Assembly (NCBI GenBank): GCA_024809215.1
Contig: JANUBW010000016.1
Span: forward strand, 1 to 64,000
Source: Niastella sp. OAS944
GTDB taxonomy: Bacteria > Bacteroidota > Bacteroidia > Chitinophagales > Chitinophagaceae
Length of the DNA: 64,000 nucleotides
Direction: 5' to 3'
Shown: positions 28,681 to 36,901 of the stretch, piece by piece
How positions within the stretch are numbered: position 1 is the first letter of the stretch
How the letters are laid out: every line of letters starts with the position of its first letter
Notes under the pieces: model-generated
What the model was told of the DNA's origin: nothing
Database searches by the model: none
Seen by the model: only the letters and a program-made list of their open reading frames with translations
Made by a program: the position numbers and the translations under genes

Positions 28681-28721
28681 TCATGACAAACGCCAATATT
28701 CTACCATTAAACCTGTTTGTT

Positions 28722-29228
28722 ATGCTGAATACAGTATTGTTTAAGCACAACCCTGAAACGAACAAACCAAGTGTTTTTAATACGCTATCTGAATGGCTAA
28801 CCCGGAATATAAAAGTGAGCCACCTGCTTATATTTTTATTTGCCTACACGGCATTTAGTAAACTGCAATTCTTCTCTAATTCTCAGCTAATCGATTTGGC
28901 AGACTTTGAAAAGGCAATGTTCAAATCGCCCGTTCTTCGCCCATATGTACATGAACTGGCGTACCTTATACCATTAAGTGAGATCGTTGTTTGCCTGTTA
29001 TTGATCTTTAATAAAACAAAAAAATGGGGTTATTTTATATCCCTTGGCCTACTAGCGGTATTCACTGGTTACATTACATATATACTCATCGTATATTCTC
29101 ACCATCTCCCATGTGTTTGTGGCGGAGTTATATCACAAATGTCGTGGCCCGTACACCTGTTGTTTAATCTGTTCTATATGGCAATAACGATCAGGGCCAT
29201 CTTTTTAATGAACAAAAAACAGCAATAA
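28722..29228 (+). CDS. MauE/DoxX-like four-helix membrane protein
   Basis: 168 residues from ATG 28722 (alternatives TTG 28626 and ATG 28683 lie at or upstream of the -7 box). Four hydrophobic helices start at VSHLLIFLFAYTAF. The segment between helices 3 and 4 reads HHLPCVCGGV, followed by SWPVHLLFNLFY, a pattern typical of MauE-like proteins. MauE is required for maturation and disulfide formation of the small methylamine dehydrogenase subunit. Many Bacteroidota have such proteins without methylamine dehydrogenase. The neighbour at 29323 encodes a small exported protein with two Cys, a possible client. Confidence 0.75.
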   Translation: MLNTVLFKHNPETNKPSVFNTLSEWLTRNIKVSHLLIFLFAYTAFSKLQFFSNSQLIDLADFEKAMFKSPVLRPYVHELAYLIPLSEIVVCLLLIFNKTKKWGYFISLGLLAVFTGYITYILIVYSHHLPCVCGGVISQMSWPVHLLFNLFYMAITIRAIFLMNKKQQ

Positions 29229-29322
29229 CATTTCAGGTCTTTTATTCAATTTTTTAATAAAGGGGCGAGGTCTGCAGCCCTTATTAATGCAGCCGACTAT
29301 TTAATTATTAAAGTTTAAACTT

Positions 29323-29694
29323 ATGAAACGAATCAAAAATTTTGTTCCCGTGTTGGTTTTATTAGTTGCTGTTACTGCTTCTTTTGCATTTCGTAAAGCA
29401 ACAGTATACACATGTACCTGGTACGACTATGTAGGCGCTCCGGGTCAGGAGTTTGATCCTGCGAATTATGTGCCATCGGTTGGTACACCTTCATGGCCAG
29501 GGCAGGGTGGTGCGTTGGGCGGAATATGTGTAGATGCCAGTGATATTTATAGCTCTGGTACGTATGCAGGTTTGCCAAAGGTTGATGATTATAATATGGC
29601 CATAGCCAACGTAGTAACTTATGCATTGGAAAGTGAAGAAGATAATTATCAAATAGAAGATTTTAATGAGGCCGCTGATCTGAAAGCGCCATAA
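29323..29694 (+). CDS. Small exported Cys/Trp-containing protein, DUF6520-like leader
   Basis: 123 residues. An export signal (MKRIKNFVPVLVLLVAVTAS, cleavage near FAF) leaves a mature part of about 98 residues with just two Cys (31 and 69) and two Trp (33 and 58), rich in Gly, Asp and Tyr. The leader resembles those of small DUF6520-type proteins that sit beside MauE-like genes in Bacteroidota; this assignment is from memory. It may be a substrate of the neighbouring MauE- or MauG-like proteins. No catalytic motif is visible. Confidence 0.7.
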   Translation: MKRIKNFVPVLVLLVAVTASFAFRKATVYTCTWYDYVGAPGQEFDPANYVPSVGTPSWPGQGGALGGICVDASDIYSSGTYAGLPKVDDYNMAIANVVTYALESEEDNYQIEDFNEAADLKAP

Positions 29695-29709
29695 ATAGAA
29701 ATTATTAAT

Positions 29710-29749
29710 GCCTCCAATGAGTTGCCAGCCCGGCTAACTCATTGGAGGC
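29710..29749. terminator. Bidirectional terminator between convergent genes
   Basis: A perfect 14-bp stem (29710-29723 with 29736-29749) is followed on the plus side by TAATTTTATTTT and preceded by A/T-rich DNA for the other direction. It lies between the genes ending at 29694 and 29755. Confidence 0.88.
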
Positions 29750-29754
29750 TAATT

Positions 29755-31410
29755 TTATTTTACAAGCTTTAAAGTGGTATTTATGTTATTGCCATATACA
29801 CGAAGTAAATAAACGCCTTTTGGCAAATGAATCGGTGGATGTAAAGTGAGCTTGTTTTCTCCCGGCTGAAGGGTCTTTTGTATTAAACTTACCGTATTCC
29901 CTTTAGCATCTGCCATTAACAGGTTAACCCGCTCTTCTTTTAAAGCAGTAATTCTTACAAAGATCTCATTAATGAATGGATCGGGGTATGCACTTATTGT
30001 TCCTGGTTTGAATTCGGTATCAACCTTAACCATTTTTGAATACTGAATATGCCCATCTGTATCGATCATTTTCAACCGATAGTACAATAACTGGCCCGGA
30101 GCTAATGAATGTAGAATGCCCGCGTCTTTAAAATCATATTTGAGTGTGCCCAGGGTGGTTGCACGTAGGTTACCCTGGCCTATGTAAGAAAAAGAAAGCC
30201 CATCCATTGAACGCTCTACTTCAAAATGGCTAAAATTCCTGGCATCTGATGCAGCCCAATTCAATTGAACATCATTATTCATTTTATCTGCGGTAAAACT
30301 TACTAAACTGATAGGTAAAACAACCTGCACGGGAACGGCTGAAACGCCCCTGAAAGCAGTTCTGTCTGTTACGGCTGTTGCTATTACGGTAGGTGTACCA
30401 ACAAAGGTCCCATTATAGCCAAAAGGGTCAGTAAATTTTACCAGTTCACCGCCTTCTATAGTCGAGCTGTTTGCGCCTCTGCGGGTAGCATATAAAGTAA
30501 CGGTACCTCCTGATACGGTAGCACCCAATGCCCTGTAATCATCAGCAGAATTTCCAATTATACCATTGGCAACCCAGTTGCCGGAAACAAAAGAATATTT
30601 TTCAAGACCGTTCACATCATCTGCAACATACAGCACATCAGGGCCCGATACTGCGGCATTCAGATCGAGTAATACAAACTGCCCGGGCGATCCGTTTATA
30701 GGAAACCCAGGCAGCCCGGTGACCGTTTGGCCCGAAGTAGTAGGGCACCCGGTTCCTACACTCCCTATTCTTGGACTTCCACTATTTCCCGAGACATATA
30801 ATTGCCCGGCCGCCACACTTATTGCGCGAAGATTTGTTGGCCCTGTGGAATGAAGTTGCGTTGAAGTGGTAGCGCCAACGGCTGCATATCTTACGCCGCC
30901 TGTGCCACCAGTGGCGCCACCGCCGCAGGCCCACACATCGGTACCGTTAATTGATATGGCCGACCTAACGGGGCCGCCCGAAGAAAGATCGGTAAAAGCT
31001 GTGGAAGTATTAATAACCGCATTATAACCCACAAGACCTACCGTTCGGGGCCGGGTAGTGCTGCCCGAACCGCCTACACCGCTGGTGCCTACGGCTATAT
31101 TATAACCTGTACATACCACATATTGCCCATCTATAGATAAATTCAAAAGCCCTTCCGAGCTGCCCGTGCCAGCTGCCGTTAGTATTTTATTGGAACCACT
31201 TACCGCCACCGGCATGGCAATGGACTGAACCAACGTACCTGATGAAGTATACTCATCTAAAAAGACTGCCGTTGCGGCATTTGTTAAAGTAGCAGCTCCT
31301 GTACCTACCCGGTATACAACAATATTTCCAGGAGTAAATGCAACCTGCGCTGAAGCAGAAAAAAAGGAGAAAACCAGGGCTATTGGCAAACATTCTTTTA
31401 CTTTCCTCAT
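29755..31410 (-). CDS. Secreted T9SS cargo protein with propeller-like body
   Basis: 551 residues. The signal peptide MRKVKECLPIALVFSFFSAS ends before AQVAF. Residues 25-350 carry Gly-rich repeats with VYRVGTG, LNLSIDGQYVVCTGYN, VLYVADDVNGLEKYSF and TLYATRRG, typical of a beta-propeller. Then come a fibronectin-like segment (LVSFTADKMNNDVQLNW, FEVERSMDG, YYRLKMIDTDG) and a sorting domain at the end (ISAYPDPFINEIFVRI, LPKGVYLLRVYG). This combination is standard for T9SS cargo. The substrate is unknown. It is convergent with the MauE-like unit and shares its terminator. Confidence 0.87.
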   Translation of the reverse strand: MRKVKECLPIALVFSFFSASAQVAFTPGNIVVYRVGTGAATLTNAATAVFLDEYTSSGTLVQSIAMPVAVSGSNKILTAAGTGSSEGLLNLSIDGQYVVCTGYNIAVGTSGVGGSGSTTRPRTVGLVGYNAVINTSTAFTDLSSGGPVRSAISINGTDVWACGGGATGGTGGVRYAAVGATTSTQLHSTGPTNLRAISVAAGQLYVSGNSGSPRIGSVGTGCPTTSGQTVTGLPGFPINGSPGQFVLLDLNAAVSGPDVLYVADDVNGLEKYSFVSGNWVANGIIGNSADDYRALGATVSGGTVTLYATRRGANSSTIEGGELVKFTDPFGYNGTFVGTPTVIATAVTDRTAFRGVSAVPVQVVLPISLVSFTADKMNNDVQLNWAASDARNFSHFEVERSMDGLSFSYIGQGNLRATTLGTLKYDFKDAGILHSLAPGQLLYYRLKMIDTDGHIQYSKMVKVDTEFKPGTISAYPDPFINEIFVRITALKEERVNLLMADAKGNTVSLIQKTLQPGENKLTLHPPIHLPKGVYLLRVYGNNINTTLKLVK

Positions 31411-31799
31411 AGATGCTTGATTTGATTAGATATGTAAATAGTGACAGGTATTACGTGAATAACCCTGTTAAATACCACTAATCAAAAGCCGGTAAAGTAA
31501 TTGAAATACCAGTGAGCCAACAATTACCTAAAGGTAAACAATTAAAGGTATATGATTATATGAGGCTATAAAGTAATGCTGGTTTTCTTCTTACCTCACG
31601 ACAATGCGTACTCAGTACAAAAACATAATACCCTTAACTCTCTTCTATGTGTGCTTTAAGTACCTTCTAACATGGGAACTCACACGTTTTAGTAATAACC
31701 GCATTTGAAATGTGGCATGCCGTATTGACCCTTAACCTATGAATAAATAGTTTTAGTTTATTAAAGTCAGCCACTTTGCCAATCTTTTAAAAACGATTT
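31411..31799. other. Gene-free spacer between divergent genes
   Basis: About 390 bp, AT-rich, between the start of the minus-strand T9SS protein and the start of the plus-strand operon at 31800. No hairpin, repeat or full promoter consensus was found, although both promoters must be here. Confidence 0.6.
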
Positions 31800-33263
31800 A
31801 TGCTTCAGTTTGCACAGGATTTGAATATTGATCAGCCTCTTGCCGCCATTTGGAAGGAGTTGAATGAAACGGACCTCCGTGAGGATGACAATCTGCCGGT
31901 TGCCAGCCTGATCCCGCTTTTACTACAGTTTGAAAAGGCCGAAGGGAATGAATATTCCCTCGCCGCAGCCTCGTCGATAGCTGAAAAATACTATGAAAAT
32001 TCATTTTCGGTAAATGCTTCAGCCGGTATGAAGGCCAATCTTTTAATACGGCTTATTGCGCTTTACTATACTTCGGGTAACACAACTGTGCTTGAAAAGA
32101 TCAATGCGCTCACAGGAGGCATCATCCGCGACATGCGTATTTGTAAAACCGGTATGTTCTGGATAGACGGCCGCATACAAAATGAAATTTTGTTTATTCA
32201 TCTGCAATATACTTACTGTCTGGCCTTTCATGAGCTTGGCCGTTGTTTTGGCAATGAGTCGCTGGTACACATAACCAAACCGGTACTTGAACTTACTGAT
32301 ACAATCGCCGATCGCTGTTTTCAAAACATATTTGAAACGGTGTCAACCGATGACGATCTTTCTTCTGTTATGTCAGTAATTTTTCCTGTCGAAGCGATGA
32401 TGATGAGAATGACAATTGCCAAACTGGCCGGTGAAGCCGGCAATAGTTTCATCGACAAACTACAAAACCAGTTAACCAGCATACTATCCCTTTTGCCCGA
32501 TCACATAGGTAAAAGAATTCTTTCCGGAAAATACCTTTGCCGCCCCAACACAGGACTGTTTAACCAGAGCGATAATAATAACAGGCTGCTCAGCAGCTAC
32601 CCCTTTATTGGTTTGCAATTAGCCGCAACCAATAAAAGAAGCCTATTGCAATACTTCTATTTCACCTACTTTACGTTAAAAGAGATCATTGAAGAGAAAA
32701 CAGGACCATTCACCATCCCAGACTTCAGGTCTTTTTGTGACAAAGACAGCTTCAGTACGCTTCTGGCGGACTATAAACAACACCTCACCGCAGAAGAATT
32801 AAATACAGTTGAAGCATTACACGAGTATGAACTGTTTAAATTAAACCAGGAACAGTATTTTCTTTGTTTTGACAAAAAGCCGGCTACTCCGTTAACCTCC
32901 GGCACAGATTCAGATAAATACCTGCAGTTACAACCACAAGGACGAATTTTTAAAGTTTTCAGAAATCATAATATCAGTGTTATGAAAACTATTCTGGAGA
33001 CCGTACTTACAGATGAGAATTTTTATACGGTTTTTGTATATCCCGATATGATAGATCGCCGGGTAAAGGAAGAAGTTTTAACCGTAACAGACGAGAAGAT
33101 CCTTGTTGCATTCAGCAAACCGGTAAGTGCGCTCGCCGTAACCGACAAGTTGTCCATGGAATTGACCACACGGTCGGCCGATTCCTCATTGACAAAACAA
33201 GGCATTAAACGGAAAATAAGTTTTTTTGAGAAAAAAGGAATATTGATACGTACTCAAATTTAA
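31800..33263 (+). CDS. Unknown helical protein, first gene of a glycosyltransferase operon
   Basis: 487 residues with no signal peptide or membrane helix, so probably cytoplasmic. Residues 1-340 look mostly alpha-helical, with amphipathic stretches such as SLIPLLLQFEKAEG and LLIRLIALYYTSG and scattered aromatic/Cys positions. The last 130 residues have a more mixed pattern starting LQPQGRIFKVFRNHN. I do not recognise the family. The stop codon is 4 bp before the start of a glycosyltransferase and a second one follows, so it probably takes part in the same glycosylation step, for example as a carrier or accessory protein. A distant relation to peptide-maturation proteins cannot be excluded. 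Confidence 0.8.
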   Translation: MLQFAQDLNIDQPLAAIWKELNETDLREDDNLPVASLIPLLLQFEKAEGNEYSLAAASSIAEKYYENSFSVNASAGMKANLLIRLIALYYTSGNTTVLEKINALTGGIIRDMRICKTGMFWIDGRIQNEILFIHLQYTYCLAFHELGRCFGNESLVHITKPVLELTDTIADRCFQNIFETVSTDDDLSSVMSVIFPVEAMMMRMTIAKLAGEAGNSFIDKLQNQLTSILSLLPDHIGKRILSGKYLCRPNTGLFNQSDNNNRLLSSYPFIGLQLAATNKRSLLQYFYFTYFTLKEIIEEKTGPFTIPDFRSFCDKDSFSTLLADYKQHLTAEELNTVEALHEYELFKLNQEQYFLCFDKKPATPLTSGTDSDKYLQLQPQGRIFKVFRNHNISVMKTILETVLTDENFYTVFVYPDMIDRRVKEEVLTVTDEKILVAFSKPVSALAVTDKLSMELTTRSADSSLTKQGIKRKISFFEKKGILIRTQI

Positions 33264-33267
33264 TTTT

Positions 33268-34020
33268 ATGAAGAAGGTATCCTTTTGCATTACCTGTATG
33301 AACAGGTTCCACCAGATATCCAAGACACTGCCAACTAATTTATTCGATAACTTACCCAACAAAAATGACGTAGAATTTATTCTGGTTGATTTTGGAAGTA
33401 AAGATGGACTTAAAGAGTGGGTGCTTTCCAATTTCAGTGAAGAGCTGCGCTCGGGTTATTTGCAATATTTTTATACAGACACCCTAACCACCTGGCACGC
33501 TTCCATTGCTAAAAACACGGCGCATTATTTTGCAAATGGTGAAGTGGTGGTGAACCTGGATTGTGACAATTATACCGGCAGCAGGGGCGGGGAGTTTGTG
33601 ATGGAACAGTTTGATAAATTCGGCGACAACTTACTGCTGCACCAGTTTAGTGGTGCTTTTAACGATGGAAGCTGTGGCCGCATCAGTATGAGAAAAGAGT
33701 TTTTTCTTAAAGTAGGCGGCTATGATGAATCCTTTCTGCCTATGGGTTACCAGGACCTGGATATCCTTAAACGCCTTCACTTGTTTGGGCTGAATTATGA
33801 ACTGGTAAAAGACCGAAAGTATAATAACGCCATTCAGAATACGAAAAAAGACAGTCTTAAAAACACTGCCTCCGAAATGAGTTATCAAAAAATGAATTTA
33901 CACAATTGTATTCTCTCCAAAGGTAATGCCGAGGCTGGCAGGATCATTTGCTCCCGCAACAAACCGGGGATAAGAGAAGGGGTTTTCATGTTTGAAAATA
34001 ATACATTTATTTCAGTGTGA
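33268..34020 (+). CDS. GT-A fold (family 2-like) glycosyltransferase
   Basis: 250 residues. The N-terminus KKVSFCITCMNRFHQI is the first strand and nucleotide-binding loop of GT2-like enzymes, EFILVDFGSKDG is the second, and NLDCDN (D98, D100) is the metal-binding DxD-like motif. Later GGYDESFLPMGYQDLDILKR is the acceptor-side segment (ED/QD motif with a substituted residue) seen in galactosyltransferase-like GT2 members. There is no membrane segment. It begins 4 bp after the unknown gene and ends 40 bp before a second transferase. Donor and acceptor are unknown. Confidence 0.85.
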   Translation: MKKVSFCITCMNRFHQISKTLPTNLFDNLPNKNDVEFILVDFGSKDGLKEWVLSNFSEELRSGYLQYFYTDTLTTWHASIAKNTAHYFANGEVVVNLDCDNYTGSRGGEFVMEQFDKFGDNLLLHQFSGAFNDGSCGRISMRKEFFLKVGGYDESFLPMGYQDLDILKRLHLFGLNYELVKDRKYNNAIQNTKKDSLKNTASEMSYQKMNLHNCILSKGNAEAGRIICSRNKPGIREGVFMFENNTFISV

Positions 34021-34060
34021 AAGCAGTGAGCAAAAGCAGATCGAGAATTAAAATATCCAG

Positions 34061-34861
34061 ATGAAACACCTTATCACTATTGGAGATGGCGGTTTATGTA
34101 ACCAGCTACGGGCCATTGCATCGGCCAAAAGACTTTGCTCCCTTTATAATGCCCGCTGTTCTATTCTGTGGCCATGGGAACAACTTAAAGAGTTATTTGA
34201 ACCAGACCCAAATGTTCATATAATTACAGAATTACCAACAGAACAGGGAAATTATACCTTCTATAATACATATATTCAATCGCAAATGGGAAGCCATTTA
34301 ACCCAGGAGTTTGATTTCCGAGATCAGTGTAACGTGATCATAGAGGCTTGCCAGATATTCAATGACCGCAGGGAACCAAAAATAACCCTCAAAGACCTCA
34401 TCGATTACCTGCCTAAGCCTTCAACTTCTGTTTTAGCAACGGTTGCTGATTTTTCAAAAAAACATTTTGAAGGGAAACGGGTTGTAGGCGTACACATTCG
34501 CCGCACAGATAACATCAATAGCATTCAAATGTCGCCCGACCACCTTTTTATTTCAAAGATTGAAAAATTGATACAGGCAGGTTATAAGATCTTTCTGGCT
34601 ACAGATAATCAACAAACGCAGTCTGAATATTTAAATAGATTCCCCGGGAATATTATTACCTATGAAAAAGAAGGTTCGCTTACTGTGCGATGGCCAAAAC
34701 AGCAATTCAACTTCGAGGAGACAAGAGAAGATCTGGTAGACCTTTTATTACTTTCGAGGTGCGAGTATGTGGTGGGTTGTCACTGGTCTTCCTATTCCAG
34801 AACAGCCATGGTGCTGAACGGTTCACCAGAATGCGAAGTACTTGTAGAAGGGAATTCTTAA
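34061..34861 (+). CDS. Fucosyltransferase-like glycosyltransferase (HxRRxD type)
   Basis: 266 residues. GDGGLCNQLRAIASAKRL near the N-terminus resembles the GGxGNQL loop of alpha-1,2- and alpha-1,6-fucosyltransferases, and HIRRTD at 145-150 is the GDP-fucose-binding HxRRxD motif. The C-terminal LLLLSRCEYVVGCHWSSYSR matches the usual end segment (SxFS type). Sugar specificity is inferred from motifs only. It is the last gene of the operon, closed by a terminator at 34862. Confidence 0.82.
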   Translation: MKHLITIGDGGLCNQLRAIASAKRLCSLYNARCSILWPWEQLKELFEPDPNVHIITELPTEQGNYTFYNTYIQSQMGSHLTQEFDFRDQCNVIIEACQIFNDRREPKITLKDLIDYLPKPSTSVLATVADFSKKHFEGKRVVGVHIRRTDNINSIQMSPDHLFISKIEKLIQAGYKIFLATDNQQTQSEYLNRFPGNIITYEKEGSLTVRWPKQQFNFEETREDLVDLLLLSRCEYVVGCHWSSYSRTAMVLNGSPECEVLVEGNS

Positions 34862-34890
34862 AGCCGCTCCTGGCTGGGAGCGGCTAAGTA
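34862..34890 (+). terminator. Terminator of the glycosyltransferase operon
   Basis: AGCCGCTCC (34862-34870) pairs with GGAGCGGCT (34877-34885), starting at the stop codon itself. A short T-run (GGTTTTTA) follows about 10 nt later. Confidence 0.75.
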
Positions 34891-34903
34891 ACGGTTTTTA
34901 TGC

Positions 34904-35325
34904 CACTAATTCGGTTTTGAGGCGCCAAACTCAGGTTTTGCTTTCCATCACTCTTTTTTTGAATTGACCAGAGCAAAATATGAGCTGTCCAACTCTTTTT
35001 TGGGTCACCCAACGCAGGTTTAGGTATTCACCAATCAGGTTATTGCCTTCGCCAATCAGATTGTAGTCTTCGCCAGTGGGGTTATACCCTTCGCCAGTCA
35101 GGTAATGGTGTTTCCCAGTCGGGTTATGATCTTTCCAAATCGGATTATTGCCTTCGCCAGTCGGGTTATGGCTTTCGGCAGTCGGGTAATAGCTTTCACT
35201 AACAGGTTACACCCTTAAACCAATCAGGTTAAACCTTATACCCAATCAGGTAATGGCCATCGCCAATCAGGTAAAAGCCTTCGCCCAAAAAGTCATCGTG
35301 AACACCTGTCGGGTAATAGCCTACA
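34904..35325 (+). repeat. Array of degenerate 21-bp repeats, about 20 units
   Basis: Units of 21 bp with consensus near CCAGTCGGGTTATGGCTTTC plus G follow each other without spacers. Clear unit starts are 35010, 35031, 35052, 35073, 35094, 35115, 35136, 35157, 35178, 35199, 35220, 35241 (22 bp), 35263, 35284 and 35305; weaker ones run back to 34904. The period is a multiple of three, and 35024-35218 is open as heptads such as SRVMAFA and NQVIAFA, but there is no start codon and stops flank it. No coding gene is called. Confidence 0.85.
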
Positions 35326-35390
35326 CCTTATTGGGAAAACACTTTTTCTCAACAGATTTTGACGATTTCTTATTAAAGAGTGCAAAAGAA

Positions 35391-35720
35391 CTACCTGGGT
35401 GAGGTCAATACGTAATTAGCGAAATCAAATACTGGTTGGGTAAGCCCTAATTCCCGACAAGGAAAGCCCAATACCTGACTAACATGCTCCGATACTGAGC
35501 TGGTAAAGGTAGCATAATGAAAAAACCACTTCAAAAACTGAGTTGGAGAAGGCTGTGTTTCGCAAAACATTTCATTTACTGAGTTTACGTAGGCTCCAAC
35601 CTGAACAAAGCTTTCAAATAATGAGTTAGGGTAGGGTGCATCCTGAACAAAGCTTTCAAACAGGTAACACCTAACAATAATGTGTATGTTCCATACGACA
35701 ACACAGGAAGTATTAGGTGT
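35391..35720 (-). repeat. Second array of the 21/42-bp repeat in opposite orientation
   Basis: Read on the minus strand, this segment carries the same kind of unit (for example TCAGGTATTGGGCTTTCC, TCGGGAATTAGGGCTTACC, and AACTCAGTTTTTGAAG) as the plus-strand array, so the two arrays form an imperfect inverted pair. At its right end a 42-bp unit with GAACAAAGCTTTCAAA (plus strand) occurs twice. One minus frame is open for 109 codons from after TAA at 35721 to TAG at 35391, with heptads such as SQVLGFP, but the first ATG is at 35570, leaving only 59 residues. Confidence 0.7.
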
Positions 35721-35841
35721 TTACATTCTCAAGTTGTACAATGGCAGGGAGATCATTACAAAGAAGTTCCTGAAAAGGTAGTATTTAATAGTAGCAAGCC
35801 GGGGGCGAAAAGTTTCACTCCCGACTTGCTATTCAGATATT
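35650..35841 (+). other. Possible coding remnant in the repeat region
   Basis: One plus frame reads AFKQVTPNNNVYVPYDNTG, then SQVVQWQGDHYKEVPEKVVF and ends FTPDLLFRY with TAA at 35839-35841. The composition is protein-like, but there is no start codon; a stop lies just upstream at about 35622. It could be the tail of a lost gene or chance. I do not recognise the family. Confidence 0.3.
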
Positions 35842-35936
35842 AATCAGGCCAATTTGGTGTTGACGCAATTGCAAATAATTTAATTGGATATGGCATCATT
35901 TTTTATCATAATACAGCGAACAGTAAATCAGATGAA

Positions 35937-36845
35937 ATGGCATTTGCTTCAGGTTATCCCGACCAAATTAAGGTGAACACGGAATCTACAACTATCTTTC
36001 TTCGCAGGTTAGGAAGTGGTCCGGGTCTTTTGCTATTACATGGTTTTCCACAAACCCATTTAATGTGGCGGGAAGTGGCACCGGCTTTGGCAAATGATTT
36101 CACGGTCATTTGTGCCGATTTAAGGGGCTATGGTCAAAGTGGCTGTCCGCCTTCTGATAAAGACCATTCACCCTATTCAAAACGGGCCATGGCCTGGGAT
36201 ATGGTGCAAGTGATGGAGCAATTAGGATTTACTGAGTTTATGGTGGCTGGTCATGATAGAGGAGGCCGTGTGGCTTATCGGCTCTCACTTGATCATCCGG
36301 AACACGTGAAAGCACTGGCGGTGCTTGATATTTTACCTGTTGCCGAAGTATGGGACCGGGCCGACAGGCATATTATTGATTTTTGGCCCTGGTCACTATT
36401 ATCGCAAGCCGCACCATTTCCCGAACGGCTCATTTCGGGAGCGCCTGATACGATAATTGATAATGCACTTTCTGACTGGGGAACTGATGAAATTTTTTTT
36501 TCCAGGGAAGTAAAGGCTTCGTATATACAACAATTATGTGATCCCTTACATGTACACGCTATTTGCGAAGAATTCAGAGCAGCGGCTACCATCGATTATA
36601 TGCACGACAGGGAAGATCAAAGACAAGGCAACTGTATTCAATGTCCGGTTTTAGCTTTATGGAGTGCTGGTGGTCCTTTAGATACCTGGTATACTGAGGC
36701 TGGCGGCCCGCTGAATATTTGGCGGAATTGGGCTCACAATGTGCAAGGTTCAGCGCTGCCTGGCGGTCATTTCTTTCCCGAGGCGGCTCCGAAGGAAACC
36801 AGCAGCGCCTTGCGTCATTTTTTTAAAAGTGCCGGTTCAGGATAA
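35937..36845 (+). CDS. Alpha/beta hydrolase of the haloacetate dehalogenase type
   Basis: 302 residues, cytoplasmic. HGFPQTHLMW (35-44) is the oxyanion-hole region; GHDRGGR gives the nucleophile Asp107 with Arg108 and Arg111; Asp131 (AVLDILP) and His278 (GGHFFPE) complete the triad, the same layout as fluoroacetate dehalogenases. In those enzymes a His-Trp pair in a YWHW segment helps bind halide; here it reads FWPW (149-152), so the His is replaced by Pro151. Fluoride release is therefore doubtful, and an epoxide-hydrolase-like or other ester substrate is possible. It is followed by an AraC regulator and an SDR gene on the same strand. Confidence 0.85.
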   Translation: MAFASGYPDQIKVNTESTTIFLRRLGSGPGLLLLHGFPQTHLMWREVAPALANDFTVICADLRGYGQSGCPPSDKDHSPYSKRAMAWDMVQVMEQLGFTEFMVAGHDRGGRVAYRLSLDHPEHVKALAVLDILPVAEVWDRADRHIIDFWPWSLLSQAAPFPERLISGAPDTIIDNALSDWGTDEIFFSREVKASYIQQLCDPLHVHAICEEFRAAATIDYMHDREDQRQGNCIQCPVLALWSAGGPLDTWYTEAGGPLNIWRNWAHNVQGSALPGGHFFPEAAPKETSSALRHFFKSAGSG

Positions 36846-36901
36846 AAATTCAAAATCTGTTATAATATGATAACTTTGATTATTACATATTTGGCAGTAG
36901 T

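Noticed and set aside
34904-35325. CRISPR-like short repeats
   Set aside because: The 21-bp units follow each other without spacers and are degenerate; no cas-like gene is nearby.
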